The notes under the pieces: generated by a model
What the model was told of the DNA's origin: nothing
Database searches by the model: none
What the model saw: only the letters and a program-made list of their open reading frames with translations
IMG/VR virus record: IMGVR_UViG_3300025012_000026
Location: 124,001-188,000 of that record
Source: a virus
DNA length: 64,000 bases
Direction: 5' to 3' (one strand)
In this document: in pieces, positions 18,409 to 26,942 of the stretch
Position numbering within the stretch: the stretch's first letter is position 1
Layout of the letters: every line of letters begins with the position of its first letter
Program-made: the position numbers and the translations under genes

Positions 18409-18485
18409 AGGGTTTAGGATTTTAGATATTTACGTCTTTCTTGACAATTTGAGGTATTTTAGAATCAATTGAATGTTTAGATGAA

Positions 18486-18737
18486 TTATTCAAAAATTAA
18501 ATCCTTAAAAATAGTTGTTTCTCCACCATCTTTAGAAATATTATTTTTCAGTTCATCTAGTGAATCACTTTTATAAAAATATCCTTGTCCGTCTAATCTT
18601 ATTAAAACATAAATATGATGACCTACATTAATAAAATTAGGTAATGCAGAAACTATATACCACTGACCTGTATAATCACTATAAGCATAATTGCCAATTT
18701 GCATATCTTCAGTATTTAATTTATTAATTCCATACAT
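18486..18737 (-). CDS. Hypothetical protein, 83 aa
   Basis: AAAGGAG places the start at MYGINKLNTED rather than three codons upstream. The sequence suggests a small beta barrel (GQWYIVSALPNFINVGHHIY). No family recognised. Confidence 0.65.
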   Translation of the reverse strand: MYGINKLNTEDMQIGNYAYSDYTGQWYIVSALPNFINVGHHIYVLIRLDGQGYFYKSDSLDELKNNISKDGGETTIFKDLIFE

Positions 18738-18773
18738 ATTTATCATTCTCCTTTATTATTAAATGAATCAATC

Positions 18774-19316
18774 TTATTGTAAGTTTATTTTATACGTAGT
18801 ATCTATAGTTCCTTTTGGTACATAGATGTAATACTCTATTGCGCTTGGTTCTAACCAATAATTTGCTCTCTCGTCTTTATATTTCTCTTGTTTGCATATA
18901 ATTGATGGCGACTTTTCATTCGTCTCAACTACATATGTTTTATCCGATACCACTTTACCCATCATTTTACCTTTATCAGTTTCATACATGTAAAAGTAAT
19001 ACATTTGTTGTTCAATATATCCGCTACTTATAAATATCGATCCAGAAAACGATCCACTAATATTTGAATTATCTTTAAGTGCAATTATTTTTGATTCACT
19101 TAATATAATATATTCTTTTGGGGTTTTAGATAATTCATCTGCATGTTTTATTAGATATATAGATGGAACGATAAATATAGCAGAAATTATTAAACCAATA
19201 AGTAATGTTTTAACACTCTCAAGAAATCCATCGTCTATCCAAGTAAATATAAAGAATATTAATGTTGTTGCTATTGCTATCATTCCAAACAATAATAACC
19301 CACCTATTATTGCCAT
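18774..19316 (-). CDS. Membrane protein, 180 aa, two N-terminal helices
   Basis: Two hydrophobic segments (about 1-26 and 36-57) are followed by a soluble domain of about 120 residues with beta-strand character. A preceding lipoprotein cluster suggests envelope functions. Possibly superinfection-related, but nothing in the sequence proves it. Confidence 0.7.
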   Translation of the reverse strand: MAIIGGLLLFGMIAIATTLIFFIFTWIDDGFLESVKTLLIGLIISAIFIVPSIYLIKHADELSKTPKEYIILSESKIIALKDNSNISGSFSGSIFISSGYIEQQMYYFYMYETDKGKMMGKVVSDKTYVVETNEKSPSIICKQEKYKDERANYWLEPSAIEYYIYVPKGTIDTTYKINLQ

Positions 19317-19369
19317 TTAGTTTACCTCCTATTATTTCTTCTGCTCATATAAAACGGACATTTCGTTTA

Positions 19370-19774
19370 CTAATCAATCTTATCCACAGTAATTGGAATC
19401 CACATCTTAGGATTATAATTCAATGTGTATTTATATTTATCAACATTTTTACTTCTTAATTGTTCAACAACATAGGTTACATTGTCTGATAAACCAATAA
19501 AGTGTTTTTGATAACCACCATTCTCATCTTCTACTGTTACTTCAAGTTGATTATCTTCTCTATCAGCATTAATTGATATTCTTCCTGTCATCTGAAATAA
19601 TACATCACCTGTGATACAATCAATTACCGTAAGTTGACGTACAACATTAAAATTATCAGCTTCTAATGATAAATTGTAAGATACTTTTTCTGCTTGGGTT
19701 TGACCACAACCAGTAAGTGTAACTGATAACAAAACTGTACATAATGCAGTTGCAAATATTTTTTTATTTTTCAT
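19370..19774 (-). CDS. Lipoprotein, 134 aa
   Basis: A signal peptide ends in the lipobox LTGC (Cys about 23), after a basic KNKK start, so the mature protein should be lipid-anchored on the outer face of the cell membrane. The rest is a beta-rich domain. It resembles small phage or ICE lipoproteins but I cannot assign a function. Confidence 0.75.
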   Translation of the reverse strand: MKNKKIFATALCTVLLSVTLTGCGQTQAEKVSYNLSLEADNFNVVRQLTVIDCITGDVLFQMTGRISINADREDNQLEVTVEDENGGYQKHFIGLSDNVTYVVEQLRSKNVDKYKYTLNYNPKMWIPITVDKID

Positions 19775-19800
19775 TTTATATTACTCCTTCTTTTAATTTC

Positions 19801-19977
19801 TTATTTTACTTCCGCAACATAATTAATTTGCTCAATTTCTAAATTACCATCGTAATAATCAGTAGCATTATCTAATACCATTTCTTTTGCCTTTTGAATG
19901 GCAGTTACTTCATCAAATGCTTCAACCACTAAACTAGCACAATAACCAACTGCCATTTCGACTACAAACTTTTTCAT
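19801..19977 (-). CDS. Small hypothetical protein, 58 aa
   Basis: Begins MKKFVVEMAVGYCASLVVEA; a ferredoxin-like strand-helix-strand pattern seen in many small phage proteins. AAAGGAG precedes the ATG. Function unknown. Confidence 0.65.
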   Translation of the reverse strand: MKKFVVEMAVGYCASLVVEAFDEVTAIQKAKEMVLDNATDYYDGNLEIEQINYVAEVK

Positions 19978-20005
19978 TTAATTTAACTCCTTTCCTTTTT
20001 TTTAT

Positions 20006-20302
20006 TTATGGCACTAATTCAATATGGTCAATCTTCGAATTGAAAAATCCTACAGTATTTACCTTTACTCTGTCTCCATCTTTAGGATTAAGTTTGACTA
20101 TCTCTTCAATTCCTTTTTCTGTAAAGTCATAGTCTCTGAGCAACCAACTATAATTAGCATATTGATTAGCTATACCTTCTGTAAATACGACCTTAACTCC
20201 ATCATATTTATTTACTCTAGTTACATTTGTACCCTTACCACCACAACCAGTTAAACCAATTGATAAAATAATTGGCAATATTATATAGGTAAATTTTCTC
20301 AT
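20006..20302 (-). CDS. Lipoprotein, 98 aa
   Basis: Starting at MRKFTYIILPIILSIGLTGC, the protein has a classical lipoprotein signal with lipobox LTGC, then a soluble domain of about 75 residues. The longer frame to 20332 adds a non-signal extension and is less likely. It is the second lipoprotein in this cluster. Confidence 0.7.
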   Translation of the reverse strand: MRKFTYIILPIILSIGLTGCGGKGTNVTRVNKYDGVKVVFTEGIANQYANYSWLLRDYDFTEKGIEEIVKLNPKDGDRVKVNTVGFFNSKIDHIELVP

Positions 20303-20354
20303 ATTAAAACCACCCACATCTTTCCACACCAATTCTTAATTTTGACGGATATTA

Positions 20355-20555
20355 TCATAAAATAATCTCTCTAAATACAATTTTAAATTTATCTTCATCT
20401 AAAATAATCAATGGTTCATTTAAATAATTAATTTCCTTAATTTTGAAGTTATCGCCCTTAAAATATATCATATGATCAACTTCAATGCTTTTCCCTATGT
20501 CTAGAATATCAAAGTACAATCCTTCTTCATTCTTGGTTCTAATTAGAGTATTCAT
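20355..20555 (-). CDS. Hypothetical protein, 66 aa
   Basis: Hydrophobic/charged alternation (LIRTKNEEGLYFDILDIGKS) with a C-terminal LDEDKFKIVFREIIL. The ribosome site AAAGGAA is adequate. Not recognised. Confidence 0.6.
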   Translation of the reverse strand: MNTLIRTKNEEGLYFDILDIGKSIEVDHMIYFKGDNFKIKEINYLNEPLIILDEDKFKIVFREIIL

Positions 20556-20592
20556 TTTTAATCAATTCCTTTCTAATCTCTAGAAAAATCAT

Positions 20593-20745
20593 TTATTTGT
20601 CTAGAATAGTTATCGTTGGCAAAGGATTTATTATTTTATCTAATAATTCTTTCCTTATTGTTTTAGTAATTTTCTCTAAAATATCAGGGATATATTCTGC
20701 ATCAGATTCAAAAGTTAATTTATACTCAAATTTACTCATACTCAT
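20593..20745 (-). CDS. Small hypothetical protein, 50 aa
   Basis: Preceded by GGGAGGTGAATG; begins MSMSKFEYKLTFESDAEYIP and ends PTITILDK. The pattern recalls small phage proteins with one strand and a long helix. No family known. Confidence 0.65.
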   Translation of the reverse strand: MSMSKFEYKLTFESDAEYIPDILEKITKTIRKELLDKIINPLPTITILDK

Positions 20746-20752
20746 ATATCAT

Positions 20753-20902
20753 TCACCTCCCTATATATTTTCTTCTTCTCTTTTTTGCTTTATATACGCT
20801 ACCAATTATGTATCCTAATATATCCTGTTCTTTTGCTTTAGTTTTTCTCGCTACTTCTTTATCTGCTTCATTCTTAAGATATACAATGATCTTTTCAGCT
20901 AT
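20753..20902 (-). CDS. Small basic protein, 49 aa, apparent ATA start
   Basis: An open frame ending in a KKRRRK cluster overlaps the end of the preceding gene by 8 bases. The ribosome site GAGGTGG is positioned for ATA at 20900-20902; a TTG four codons upstream is in frame but overlaps the site. The internal helix KNEADKEVARKTKAKEQDIL suggests a small nucleic-acid-binding protein, tentatively. Confidence 0.5.
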   Translation of the reverse strand: MAEKIIVYLKNEADKEVARKTKAKEQDILGYIIGSVYKAKKRRRKYIGR

Positions 20903-21434
20903 TAGCCACCTCAATATAATAAATACTATTCTTAGTATAAATTATATATTCTGAACCAATAATATCTATATTAGTCACTCTGGATGTAGTAATTGGCCCT
21001 TTACCAGTTAACATAACTATACTTCTACCAATTAATATATCTTCGCCAAACTTAACTGATAAATTGATAAAATTACTATGTTTATCATTTCCTAATGAAT
21101 CAGTAACTTTAGTGATAACACCTTTGATTGTCAAAACTTTCCCATTGATAATATTGCCTTCATCATCTACATAAATTTTATATAAAGGATTACCATTAAT
21201 ACCGTACCAGCTACCATTAATATTTTCACGTTCTTTAGGGGTTAATGGTCTGCAATCTGATTTCTTAAATTTAACATCAATAAATCCATAACCTTCTTCA
21301 AAGTTTCCGATGTAATATGTATCATCTTCAGAATGGATTCTAATCTTATCATCAATATTGCGACCAATATTACCTAATTTATGTATCGCAGGACTATTTG
21401 TTTTAAGCATCATAATTTTGTTCATATTATTCAA
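20895..21434 (-). CDS. Hypothetical protein, 179 aa
   Basis: A beta-rich protein with two similar halves (YYIGNFEEGYGFIDVKF and IGSEYIIYTKNSIYYIEV). TTG start after GGGAGG, with an ATG three codons on. No recognised domain. Confidence 0.65.
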   Translation of the reverse strand: MNNMNKIMMLKTNSPAIHKLGNIGRNIDDKIRIHSEDDTYYIGNFEEGYGFIDVKFKKSDCRPLTPKERENINGSWYGINGNPLYKIYVDDEGNIINGKVLTIKGVITKVTDSLGNDKHSNFINLSVKFGEDILIGRSIVMLTGKGPITTSRVTNIDIIGSEYIIYTKNSIYYIEVANS

Positions 21435-21474
21435 TTGTTTACTTCCTCCCTTTATTATATATTTATTTTAGTAT

Positions 21475-21792
21475 TTAGTCAAATTTAAATTCTTTTGCAT
21501 TGTTGTCAATTCCTAATTGCTCATTTAATTTCTCATATTTCTTCATATCCTTAGTAAACCAAGAGGTATCTGTTCCTATGTAGTTTTTAATCCATAAAAC
21601 ACAATTTTCTCCTACTAGAAATGTTAGACACCCGTATAAACATAATTCTTGTGAACCAAGTTTTACTTTCTTTGATAAGTGATAATTACGAGTTAATTTC
21701 TTCTGAACCATCTCATATGTAAGATATTTATTTCCTTTTACTTTGTTGGTGTAAGTGTCATATACGTGATCGTGTAGATTTAATATTTCCAT
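21475..21792 (-). CDS. Hypothetical protein, 105 aa
   Basis: GGAGGAG places the start at MEILNLHDHVYD. Basic centre (VQKKLTRNYHLSKKVKLGSQ), CLYGC pair and charged C-terminus. Unknown. Confidence 0.65.
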   Translation of the reverse strand: MEILNLHDHVYDTYTNKVKGNKYLTYEMVQKKLTRNYHLSKKVKLGSQELCLYGCLTFLVGENCVLWIKNYIGTDTSWFTKDMKKYEKLNEQLGIDNNAKEFKFD

Positions 21793-21813
21793 TACAAGCA
21801 CTCCTCCTTTTAA

Positions 21814-22104
21814 TTAACATGGATACCCTTCATGTAAATTATCATTTTTGTCCGTATAAAAGAATCCATTAAATACATTACTCTCACAAACAATTTCTTC
21901 CGAAGATTTATAATCAATATTATTCTTATTCGCATACCCTAACGATTCTTCTAACTCTTCAAATCCTTCACGATTAGGACAGTAATAAATATCACCTGTT
22001 CTTTCGATCCAACTTCTTGGATGAATCCAATAATGCTCTGAGTATCTAGTTTTCCCATATGTATCACTTTGTATTAATTCTGATCCACAGTATGGACATT
22101 CCAT
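21814..22104 (-). CDS. Zinc-ribbon protein, 96 aa (paralogue at 62025)
   Basis: An N-terminal CPYC pair and a later YYCPN give a treble-clef-like zinc site around EHYWIHPRSWIERTGDI. The protein at 62025-62231 shares the same start (MECPYC), EHYW...SWIE...GDI and the end DxLHEGYPC, so the two are clear paralogues 40 kb apart. Role unknown. Confidence 0.75.
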   Translation of the reverse strand: MECPYCGSELIQSDTYGKTRYSEHYWIHPRSWIERTGDIYYCPNREGFEELEESLGYANKNNIDYKSSEEIVCESNVFNGFFYTDKNDNLHEGYPC

Positions 22105-22120
22105 TTAATTATCACTCTCC

Positions 22121-22456
22121 CTACCCTACTAATCTCTCATTAATTCTCTGAATATCTTCGATAATTCTCACATTTAGATACTTCTTATGAATGTTAAACT
22201 CCGATGAACAAGATGTGTATTCTAAATCTTCTTCTGCTATTAAATAACCACTTTCATCTAACATTAATCCACCAATTAAACATAATCCTTTATCGCCAAC
22301 CGTAGATCCTCTAAGGTATAATGTATCACCTAATTTTTCTTCTCCAACAATGATAATGTCACAATTTAATTCTTTTTGCATATAATCTTTCTTTGACCAT
22401 TGCTGATATGTTTTACTATCTTTCTTTAGTTTGAAAAGATTAAATTCAATATTCAT
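22121..22456 (-). CDS. Hypothetical protein, 111 aa
   Basis: Starts MNIEFNLFKLKKDSKTYQQW and contains a GLCLIGGLMLDESG turn-rich core. It overlaps the stop of the next upstream gene by four bases (ATGA-type coupling). Not recognised. Confidence 0.65.
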   Translation of the reverse strand: MNIEFNLFKLKKDSKTYQQWSKKDYMQKELNCDIIIVGEEKLGDTLYLRGSTVGDKGLCLIGGLMLDESGYLIAEEDLEYTSCSSEFNIHKKYLNVRIIEDIQRINERLVG

Positions 22457-22791
22457 TTAATTATTCTCTCCTTTACAAATTCGGCATTGTCTGGTAATAA
22501 CACCTTAAAATCATCTGGAATTTCACCATTATGCCAAAGGTTAGTAGAAACAATTTCTCTCCCATCGAAGAATTTAATAATGCATTTATCTCCACCAAAG
22601 CCCCTGAATGAACTTTTGCTATTTTCTTCTCCAATATGATAGTGTTTTCCGTCAATTCTTACAGTTTGTTTGTCATCTTTAATTTTCACCTTATCATTCC
22701 AAAAATCAATGTAAAAACATTTATCACCGCAAATTACTTTATGACTATAACAACTTTCTTCAATTTCTTTATCACATATTACACAATTCAA
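22453..22791 (-). CDS. Zinc-ribbon protein, 112 aa
   Basis: An N-terminal CVICDKEIEESCYSHKVICGDKC motif should bind zinc; the rest includes RIDGKHYHIGEENSK, similar to small phage proteins with a knuckle and a beta domain. Function unknown. Confidence 0.7.
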   Translation of the reverse strand: MNCVICDKEIEESCYSHKVICGDKCFYIDFWNDKVKIKDDKQTVRIDGKHYHIGEENSKSSFRGFGGDKCIIKFFDGREIVSTNLWHNGEIPDDFKVLLPDNAEFVKERIIK

Positions 22792-22847
22792 TATTATTTA
22801 CCTCCTTAAATTTTACTTACAGGATAAAATGGAATTTTCGAGGGAAG

Positions 22848-23126
22848 TTATTTTTGTCTTTTGAGTTTAAGCATTTCTACTAAAACAGTTTTTAATTCTC
22901 TTTCTTCTCCCATTATAGATGCTTTAATAAGACGTTTATGTAAATCTAAATTATTTAATAAAAATTCTTCATCTTCTTTAGACACACCATCTTTAGATAT
23001 TTCTGCAATCATTGTTTCCCTTAATAGTTCAAAATCTAATTTATCATCTTCATCTAGTGGAATATCTCCTACAATTTCTATTATACATTCATCGTATATT
23101 TTAACTAATTCGTCTTGATATTTCAT
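22848..23126 (-). CDS. Hypothetical helical protein, 92 aa
   Basis: Acidic, mostly helical (DELVKIYDECIIEIVGDIPL). It starts directly at the stop of the preceding gene. Not recognised. Confidence 0.6.
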   Translation of the reverse strand: MKYQDELVKIYDECIIEIVGDIPLDEDDKLDFELLRETMIAEISKDGVSKEDEEFLLNNLDLHKRLIKASIMGEERELKTVLVEMLKLKRQK

Positions 23127-23586
23127 TTATTTACCTCCCTTTAAACCATACAACCTATCATTCAACTCATCGCTCCACTTAATCATAAGTTCATAATCTA
23201 CTTCTTCAAAAATACTTCTTTCGTACAATGCTCTGCATAAATCTTGAACTCTTTTAAATTCATAAATGTCTTTTGGCATAACTCCTAATGGTGGTTTAGG
23301 TTTTTGAATGTGATTATATGTATCAAATCCAGTAAATTCTATACTTGTTTTTGACTCTACTTGTTGTACCATGCCATAATTATTCTTACTAACATATTTA
23401 TATCCAATAGAGTCATAACTATTGTCCCAACAATTTACTTTTACTAAACTTTCTCCAGAACTCCATTCTAATCCTTGGTCATAACAATATTTTAAAAATT
23501 CATTTGCAAGATTCTCAGTTTCACAACTTACATAAAATTCGCCATCCATAAATTTATCCCAGTGTTTTCAATAGTAAATATTTCCA
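23127..23586 (-). CDS. Hypothetical protein, about 150 aa, frameshifted near the N-terminus
   Basis: The main frame runs to an ATG at 23547-23549 that has no good ribosome site. A strong site (GAAGGA) precedes another ATG at 23584-23586, whose frame reads MEIFTIEN and then stops. Adding one base to the run GAAAAC (near 23564-23569) would join both parts as MEIFTIEN.HWDKFMDGEFYVSC. I therefore read it as one gene with a 1-nt deletion, real or artefactual. Function unknown. Confidence 0.55.
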
Positions 23587-23630
23587 TATTAATTCCTTCT
23601 TTCATTTAATTTATCGTTCGTCCCATAAAT

Positions 23631-24356
23631 CTAATTTTTCGTGCTATTCAACCAATCACAATACTTTTTGCATTCTTCTTTAATTATAAATCCAATTTTT
23701 GTATTATACTCTTTTTCTTCATGTAATAGCTTAATATCTTCGTTAAATTCATTTACTATCTGACAAAGTTTAAATTCATTATAACTATAATCATCTCTAT
23801 AACTAGATTCTTTTGATGGGATATAAGTTTTTGATATATAAAATTTTCTTTCTGATTGATATCGACTATCTCTTTTATTAAATTTAATTAGAGATAACTC
23901 TGATGCCTCTGGGACAAATTTATGTATCAAATTGCTACAATCACAGTTTGTTTCTGTTGTTTTACCATTTGGAAAATTGGCAACTAATTTACGTTTACCA
24001 TTGCATAGAGAACACTTATCTTGACGGAACCCTTTGCTATCAGCGAACCATACTTCTGATTTTTCTATGTAATCTTTTAAAGTATCACCTATGTTGCTTT
24101 CATAAAATTCTTTTTCGACTTCTCTTTTAAGATTATCTGTTTTATACTTTAAATCTCTTTCTTTATTGTTTATTTCTGATTCTCTTTTACTATATTCATT
24201 ATTTTTCTGTTTGAGTTCAAGATTTTCTTTATTGAGTCTTTCAATTTCTTCACGAATATTTGGCAATAAATGCTCTCTACATTTATCTCTAAATTCCTCA
24301 ACTAATTGATCTACCTCACTTGGTTCATAATAATTTTCATATTCATCGTAATCCAT
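23631..24356 (-). CDS. Coiled-coil protein with a zinc cluster, 241 aa
   Basis: An acidic N-terminus (MDYDEYENYYEPSE) leads into a long coiled coil (about 35-85), then a CSLCNG...CDC cluster resembling a DnaJ/FYVE-type zinc knuckle, then a mixed C-terminus. Likely an oligomeric adaptor; no family recognised. Confidence 0.7.
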   Translation of the reverse strand: MDYDEYENYYEPSEVDQLVEEFRDKCREHLLPNIREEIERLNKENLELKQKNNEYSKRESEINNKERDLKYKTDNLKREVEKEFYESNIGDTLKDYIEKSEVWFADSKGFRQDKCSLCNGKRKLVANFPNGKTTETNCDCSNLIHKFVPEASELSLIKFNKRDSRYQSERKFYISKTYIPSKESSYRDDYSYNEFKLCQIVNEFNEDIKLLHEEKEYNTKIGFIIKEECKKYCDWLNSTKN

Positions 24357-24403
24357 TTATTAAATCTCTCCTTCTTATTTTAAATTCCGTTCAAATCGAC
24401 TTT

Positions 24404-24610
24404 CTATTCTAAAACAAATTCATTATAATTTTTATGCCACAAAGTACATAATTCTTCACAATTATTTTTATTACAATCTTTACAAGTCATTGAACTTACT
24501 TCATCGCACTTTAACATATCGTTCATAGACGCTTGTGCAATTTCTACGGTTAATTTATACTCTTTTGCCAATTCTTTAACAATTGGATCGTTTATTGAAT
24601 AACCTTTCAT
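24404..24610 (-). CDS. Small cysteine-rich protein, 68 aa
   Basis: AAGGAGG selects the start MKGYSINDPIVKEL. The C-terminal half has CKDCNKNNCEELC, a likely metal site. It is the first protein gene after the RNA locus at 24.69-24.95 kb. Unknown function. Confidence 0.65.
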   Translation of the reverse strand: MKGYSINDPIVKELAKEYKLTVEIAQASMNDMLKCDEVSSMTCKDCNKNNCEELCTLWHKNYNEFVLE

Positions 24611-24689
24611 AACGTACATCCTCCTTCCTAAAGTCTATGAAAGAAATCTTTGTTTGGATTATTATTATTTTTACACTAACGAACTATGC

Positions 24690-24799
24690 AAAATTAATCA
24701 TGAGGCATGGGTCTCTCACCCACACGGATAACTGTTGTAGCCTGAAAAAGTTCCAAAAAATCATCTACAACCGCATTTACACTGTTAAAATTCCAGTTA
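24690..24799 (-). ncRNA. Structured RNA segment downstream of the tRNA-like element
   Basis: No ORF covers this stretch. On the minus strand GTTGTAG and CTACAAC pair (24-nt loop), followed immediately by AGTTAT, which can pair with ATAACT further upstream, giving a coaxially stacked pair of helices. Further on, GTGGG-TGAGAGA-CCCAT resembles a tRNA T-arm without the TTC, and ATGCGGT can pair with GCCTCAT as a near acceptor stem. It may be a second degenerate tRNA or another structured RNA. Confidence 0.4.
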
Positions 24800-24837
24800 T
24801 GCTTTTTTAATTATCTTTTCATTACTCACCAATCTTT

Positions 24838-24910
24838 TCACAATTAATGGATTTGAACCATCGATCTTCCCTGACTATGGGGATGCATTTTCCGACTATG
24901 CTATACTGTG
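24838..24910 (-). tRNA. tRNA-like gene with a non-canonical anticodon arm
   Basis: The 73 nt fit tRNA geometry: acceptor pairing CACAGTA/AATTGTG (one A-A mismatch), D-arm GCAT-loop-ATGC with GG in the loop, T-arm GATGG-TTCAAAT-CCATT and a discriminator base. The anticodon stem has a mismatch in the 7-nt-loop register (anticodon would read AGT, unusual C at 37); an 8-nt loop with a 4-bp stem pairs better. It is probably a degenerate or unusual phage tRNA. The promoter at 24957-24985 points at it. Confidence 0.55.
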
Positions 24911-24956
24911 AATTTATTTATTGTAACGACATCTTGCTCTGCCACCCATTACAATC

Positions 24957-24985
24957 ATTATACACTGCTTGATTGTTAATGTCAA
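24957..24985 (-). promoter_or_regulatory. Consensus promoter for the RNA locus
   Basis: On the minus strand TTGACA (24980-24985), 17 bp, TATAAT (24957-24962). The transcript would begin near 24950 and enter the tRNA-like element about 40 nt later. Confidence 0.9.
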
Positions 24986-24996
24986 CAATTATTATT

Positions 24997-25884
24997 TTAT
25001 AATTGTGAAGTATTAAGAGATAATAAATATTTTTGGATATCTTGTTCTAAATCTTTCCTTTTGTTCCCTTGTGCAAGTATATGTATTAATTTATATTGTT
25101 TGTCCATACTCCATAATTCATGATGATACGTTTTTCCATCTTCATTTTTCTTTCTTAGGATTCTATATAGAGGATTTTCTTCTATGTATAATTTATAATC
25201 TTCTTTTAACCATTTATTAAACTTATCTAACCGTTCCTGAGAAAATACTGGGTTATCATGAGTATACCATTCTTCTATAGTAGAAGAATGTTTAGAACTA
25301 TTACAACTATTACAAGATGGTATACAATTGTCTAACCCATTAGATCCTTTATCATCTGCATGTTCTCTATGTAAATCATGAGGTCTCACTATCCCACGAT
25401 ATTTTTTAAAATGTTTTTCAATTGAAAGTCCACAGAAAGCACAACAATTGTTGAAATAGTTCTTGCACAACCTCCATTCTTTTTCACTAATATAATGCAT
25501 CTTTTCTTTTCGTTTCTCGGTATATATCTTTGATTTTTCTTTTCCCACTTCGCTTTTCAACCATTCTGCATGTTTACCTTTTAATCTTCTTATTTTAGAA
25601 TGTTTTTTAGTACATTCTTTATCTTTTTTGTTTGTGTGATATGTGTTTTTTCTTTTTACTCTTCGTACTTCCTTGTCTGTATTAAAATATCTTTTCTGTA
25701 CATCTTTAATATTACATAATTTACATCTGGAACTTAAATTATCACTACTTTGATTCCATTCATAGAAATTATCTAAATTCATGGGAAACCACTGTTCGCA
25801 TTTAGTACATTGTTTATATTCAATTTCATCAATCATTTTATGACGCTTATTATAATTAAATTGATTTCTTTCTTCTCTTGTCAA
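24997..25884 (-). CDS. HNH homing endonuclease with N-terminal zinc domain
   Basis: 295 residues. An N-terminal cysteine-rich region (CTKCEQWFP...CKLCN) precedes a basic linker and an HNH core: CAFCG, LHREHADDKGSNGLDNCIPSC, CNSSKHS. The C-terminus (HELWSMDKQYKLIHILAQG) matches the protein at 37948-39036, which has the same architecture. It sits directly upstream of the RNA-locus promoter. Confidence 0.85.
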   Translation of the reverse strand: MTREERNQFNYNKRHKMIDEIEYKQCTKCEQWFPMNLDNFYEWNQSSDNLSSRCKLCNIKDVQKRYFNTDKEVRRVKRKNTYHTNKKDKECTKKHSKIRRLKGKHAEWLKSEVGKEKSKIYTEKRKEKMHYISEKEWRLCKNYFNNCCAFCGLSIEKHFKKYRGIVRPHDLHREHADDKGSNGLDNCIPSCNSCNSSKHSSTIEEWYTHDNPVFSQERLDKFNKWLKEDYKLYIEENPLYRILRKKNEDGKTYHHELWSMDKQYKLIHILAQGNKRKDLEQDIQKYLLSLNTSQL

Positions 25885-25923
25885 TTATAAATACTCCTTT
25901 TAATTTCCTATCATATTTGGATT

Positions 25924-26220
25924 CTAAGCTATTTTAATTGCATCATAATATCTATATATTATTCTTTCAAATATTGCTCTATTATGATCTATACAATCCC
26001 CTCCGAAGCATTCAATGAATTCTGAGCGTAAAAGAGTAATGATCTCATCTCTAGTGTAGTATTTTGAGTTGATGTAATATTCTTGTGTATCTTTTGCAAT
26101 TCTGCTCAATTCATGAGTGTATACCTCTTTGTAGGGGATGTCACATTCATCTTTTTCATTGCCAAAAATAGATATGATATGACTTTCTATTACATCCAAT
26201 AATACTAGTTTGCTCTTCAT
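25924..26220 (-). CDS. Small helical protein, 98 aa (paralogue at 26943)
   Basis: The C-terminal half, YYTRDEIITLLRSEFIECFGG then DCI.H...IFERII, is clearly repeated in the gene at 26943-27200 (FTNEEIATLLRAEFILAF...DCINHDCLIFERII). Start MKSKLVLLD chosen because the in-frame TTG and ATG upstream overlap the ribosome site AAAGGA. Function unknown. Confidence 0.7.
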   Translation of the reverse strand: MKSKLVLLDVIESHIISIFGNEKDECDIPYKEVYTHELSRIAKDTQEYYINSKYYTRDEIITLLRSEFIECFGGDCIDHNRAIFERIIYRYYDAIKIA

Positions 26221-26260
26221 ATTTAATATCATTCCTTTCAATATTGTGATTTATGGTATG

Positions 26261-26497
26261 TTAATTACCGAAATCAAACTTATTGCATATTACACAATAT
26301 ATATCGCTGAATGGTGGTGAAGTATAATCTATAGCACTTTTTCCATCTTCCCATTGATGGGTACATTGACTTTGAATATCTTTAAGTTGCTGTTTAAAAT
26401 CAGATTCTAACTTTTCTCGTTGTTGTCTTCGCCATGATTCTAAATCTATGCGTTTTCTTTGTAATGGATGAAAATTTAAACTAGATAAAATAGACAC
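26261..26497 (-). CDS. Hypothetical protein, 78 aa, GTG start
   Basis: A basic helix (RKRIDLESWRRQQREKLESD) then a zinc-like ending QCTHQW...IYCVICNKFDFGN. GTG immediately follows the stop of the upstream gene. Unknown. Confidence 0.6.
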   Translation of the reverse strand: MSILSSLNFHPLQRKRIDLESWRRQQREKLESDFKQQLKDIQSQCTHQWEDGKSAIDYTSPPFSDIYCVICNKFDFGN

Positions 26498-26656
26498 TTA
26501 CTCTACCTCTTTCGTTTTAATAATATCATCAAATTTGCGTATCAGTTTTTCATGCATTTTAGGATGCCTCATAGTTAATGTCTCTAAGTACCCTAAACCA
26601 TTCCTTATAAATATCATTTCATCTTTAGTTAATTCTAGTTTTAATAGTTTTGACAT
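26498..26656 (-). CDS. Small hypothetical protein, 52 aa
   Basis: Preceded by GGAGGGAG. Begins MSKLLKLELTKDEMIFIRNG and continues as a single helical hairpin. Unknown. Confidence 0.65.
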   Translation of the reverse strand: MSKLLKLELTKDEMIFIRNGLGYLETLTMRHPKMHEKLIRKFDDIIKTKEVE

Positions 26657-26684
26657 TTGTAACTGCTCCCTCCAAATAGCATTT

Positions 26685-26855
26685 TTATTGTGGATTCAAA
26701 TAATATTCCTTACCTAAAATACTCAAAGATTTCCTTCTTTGATATTCATCCCAACATTCTACACAACAGACAGGAACGCCTCTGTAATTAAAATCGTATT
26801 TAAAATTGATTCCACAGATACAACAAAACATTGGTTGTTTGGTGAATAATGCCAT
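26685..26855 (-). CDS. Small zinc-ribbon protein, 56 aa
   Basis: Two cysteine pairs, CCICG and CCVEC, with spacing typical of a zinc ribbon. AAGGAG precedes the ATG. Function unknown. Confidence 0.7.
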   Translation of the reverse strand: MALFTKQPMFCCICGINFKYDFNYRGVPVCCVECWDEYQRRKSLSILGKEYYLNPQ

Positions 26856-26942
26856 ACTTTATCTCCTTCCTATCCTATAAAACAGTGGTTTGCTAGGATC
26901 TTATAATTGATTCAGCCAATCCACACTAATCTTATCACTTGC

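Noticed and set aside
18436-18470. Plus-strand TTGACA as a promoter
   Set aside because: No acceptable -10 box is found 16-18 bp downstream and no plus-strand gene follows.
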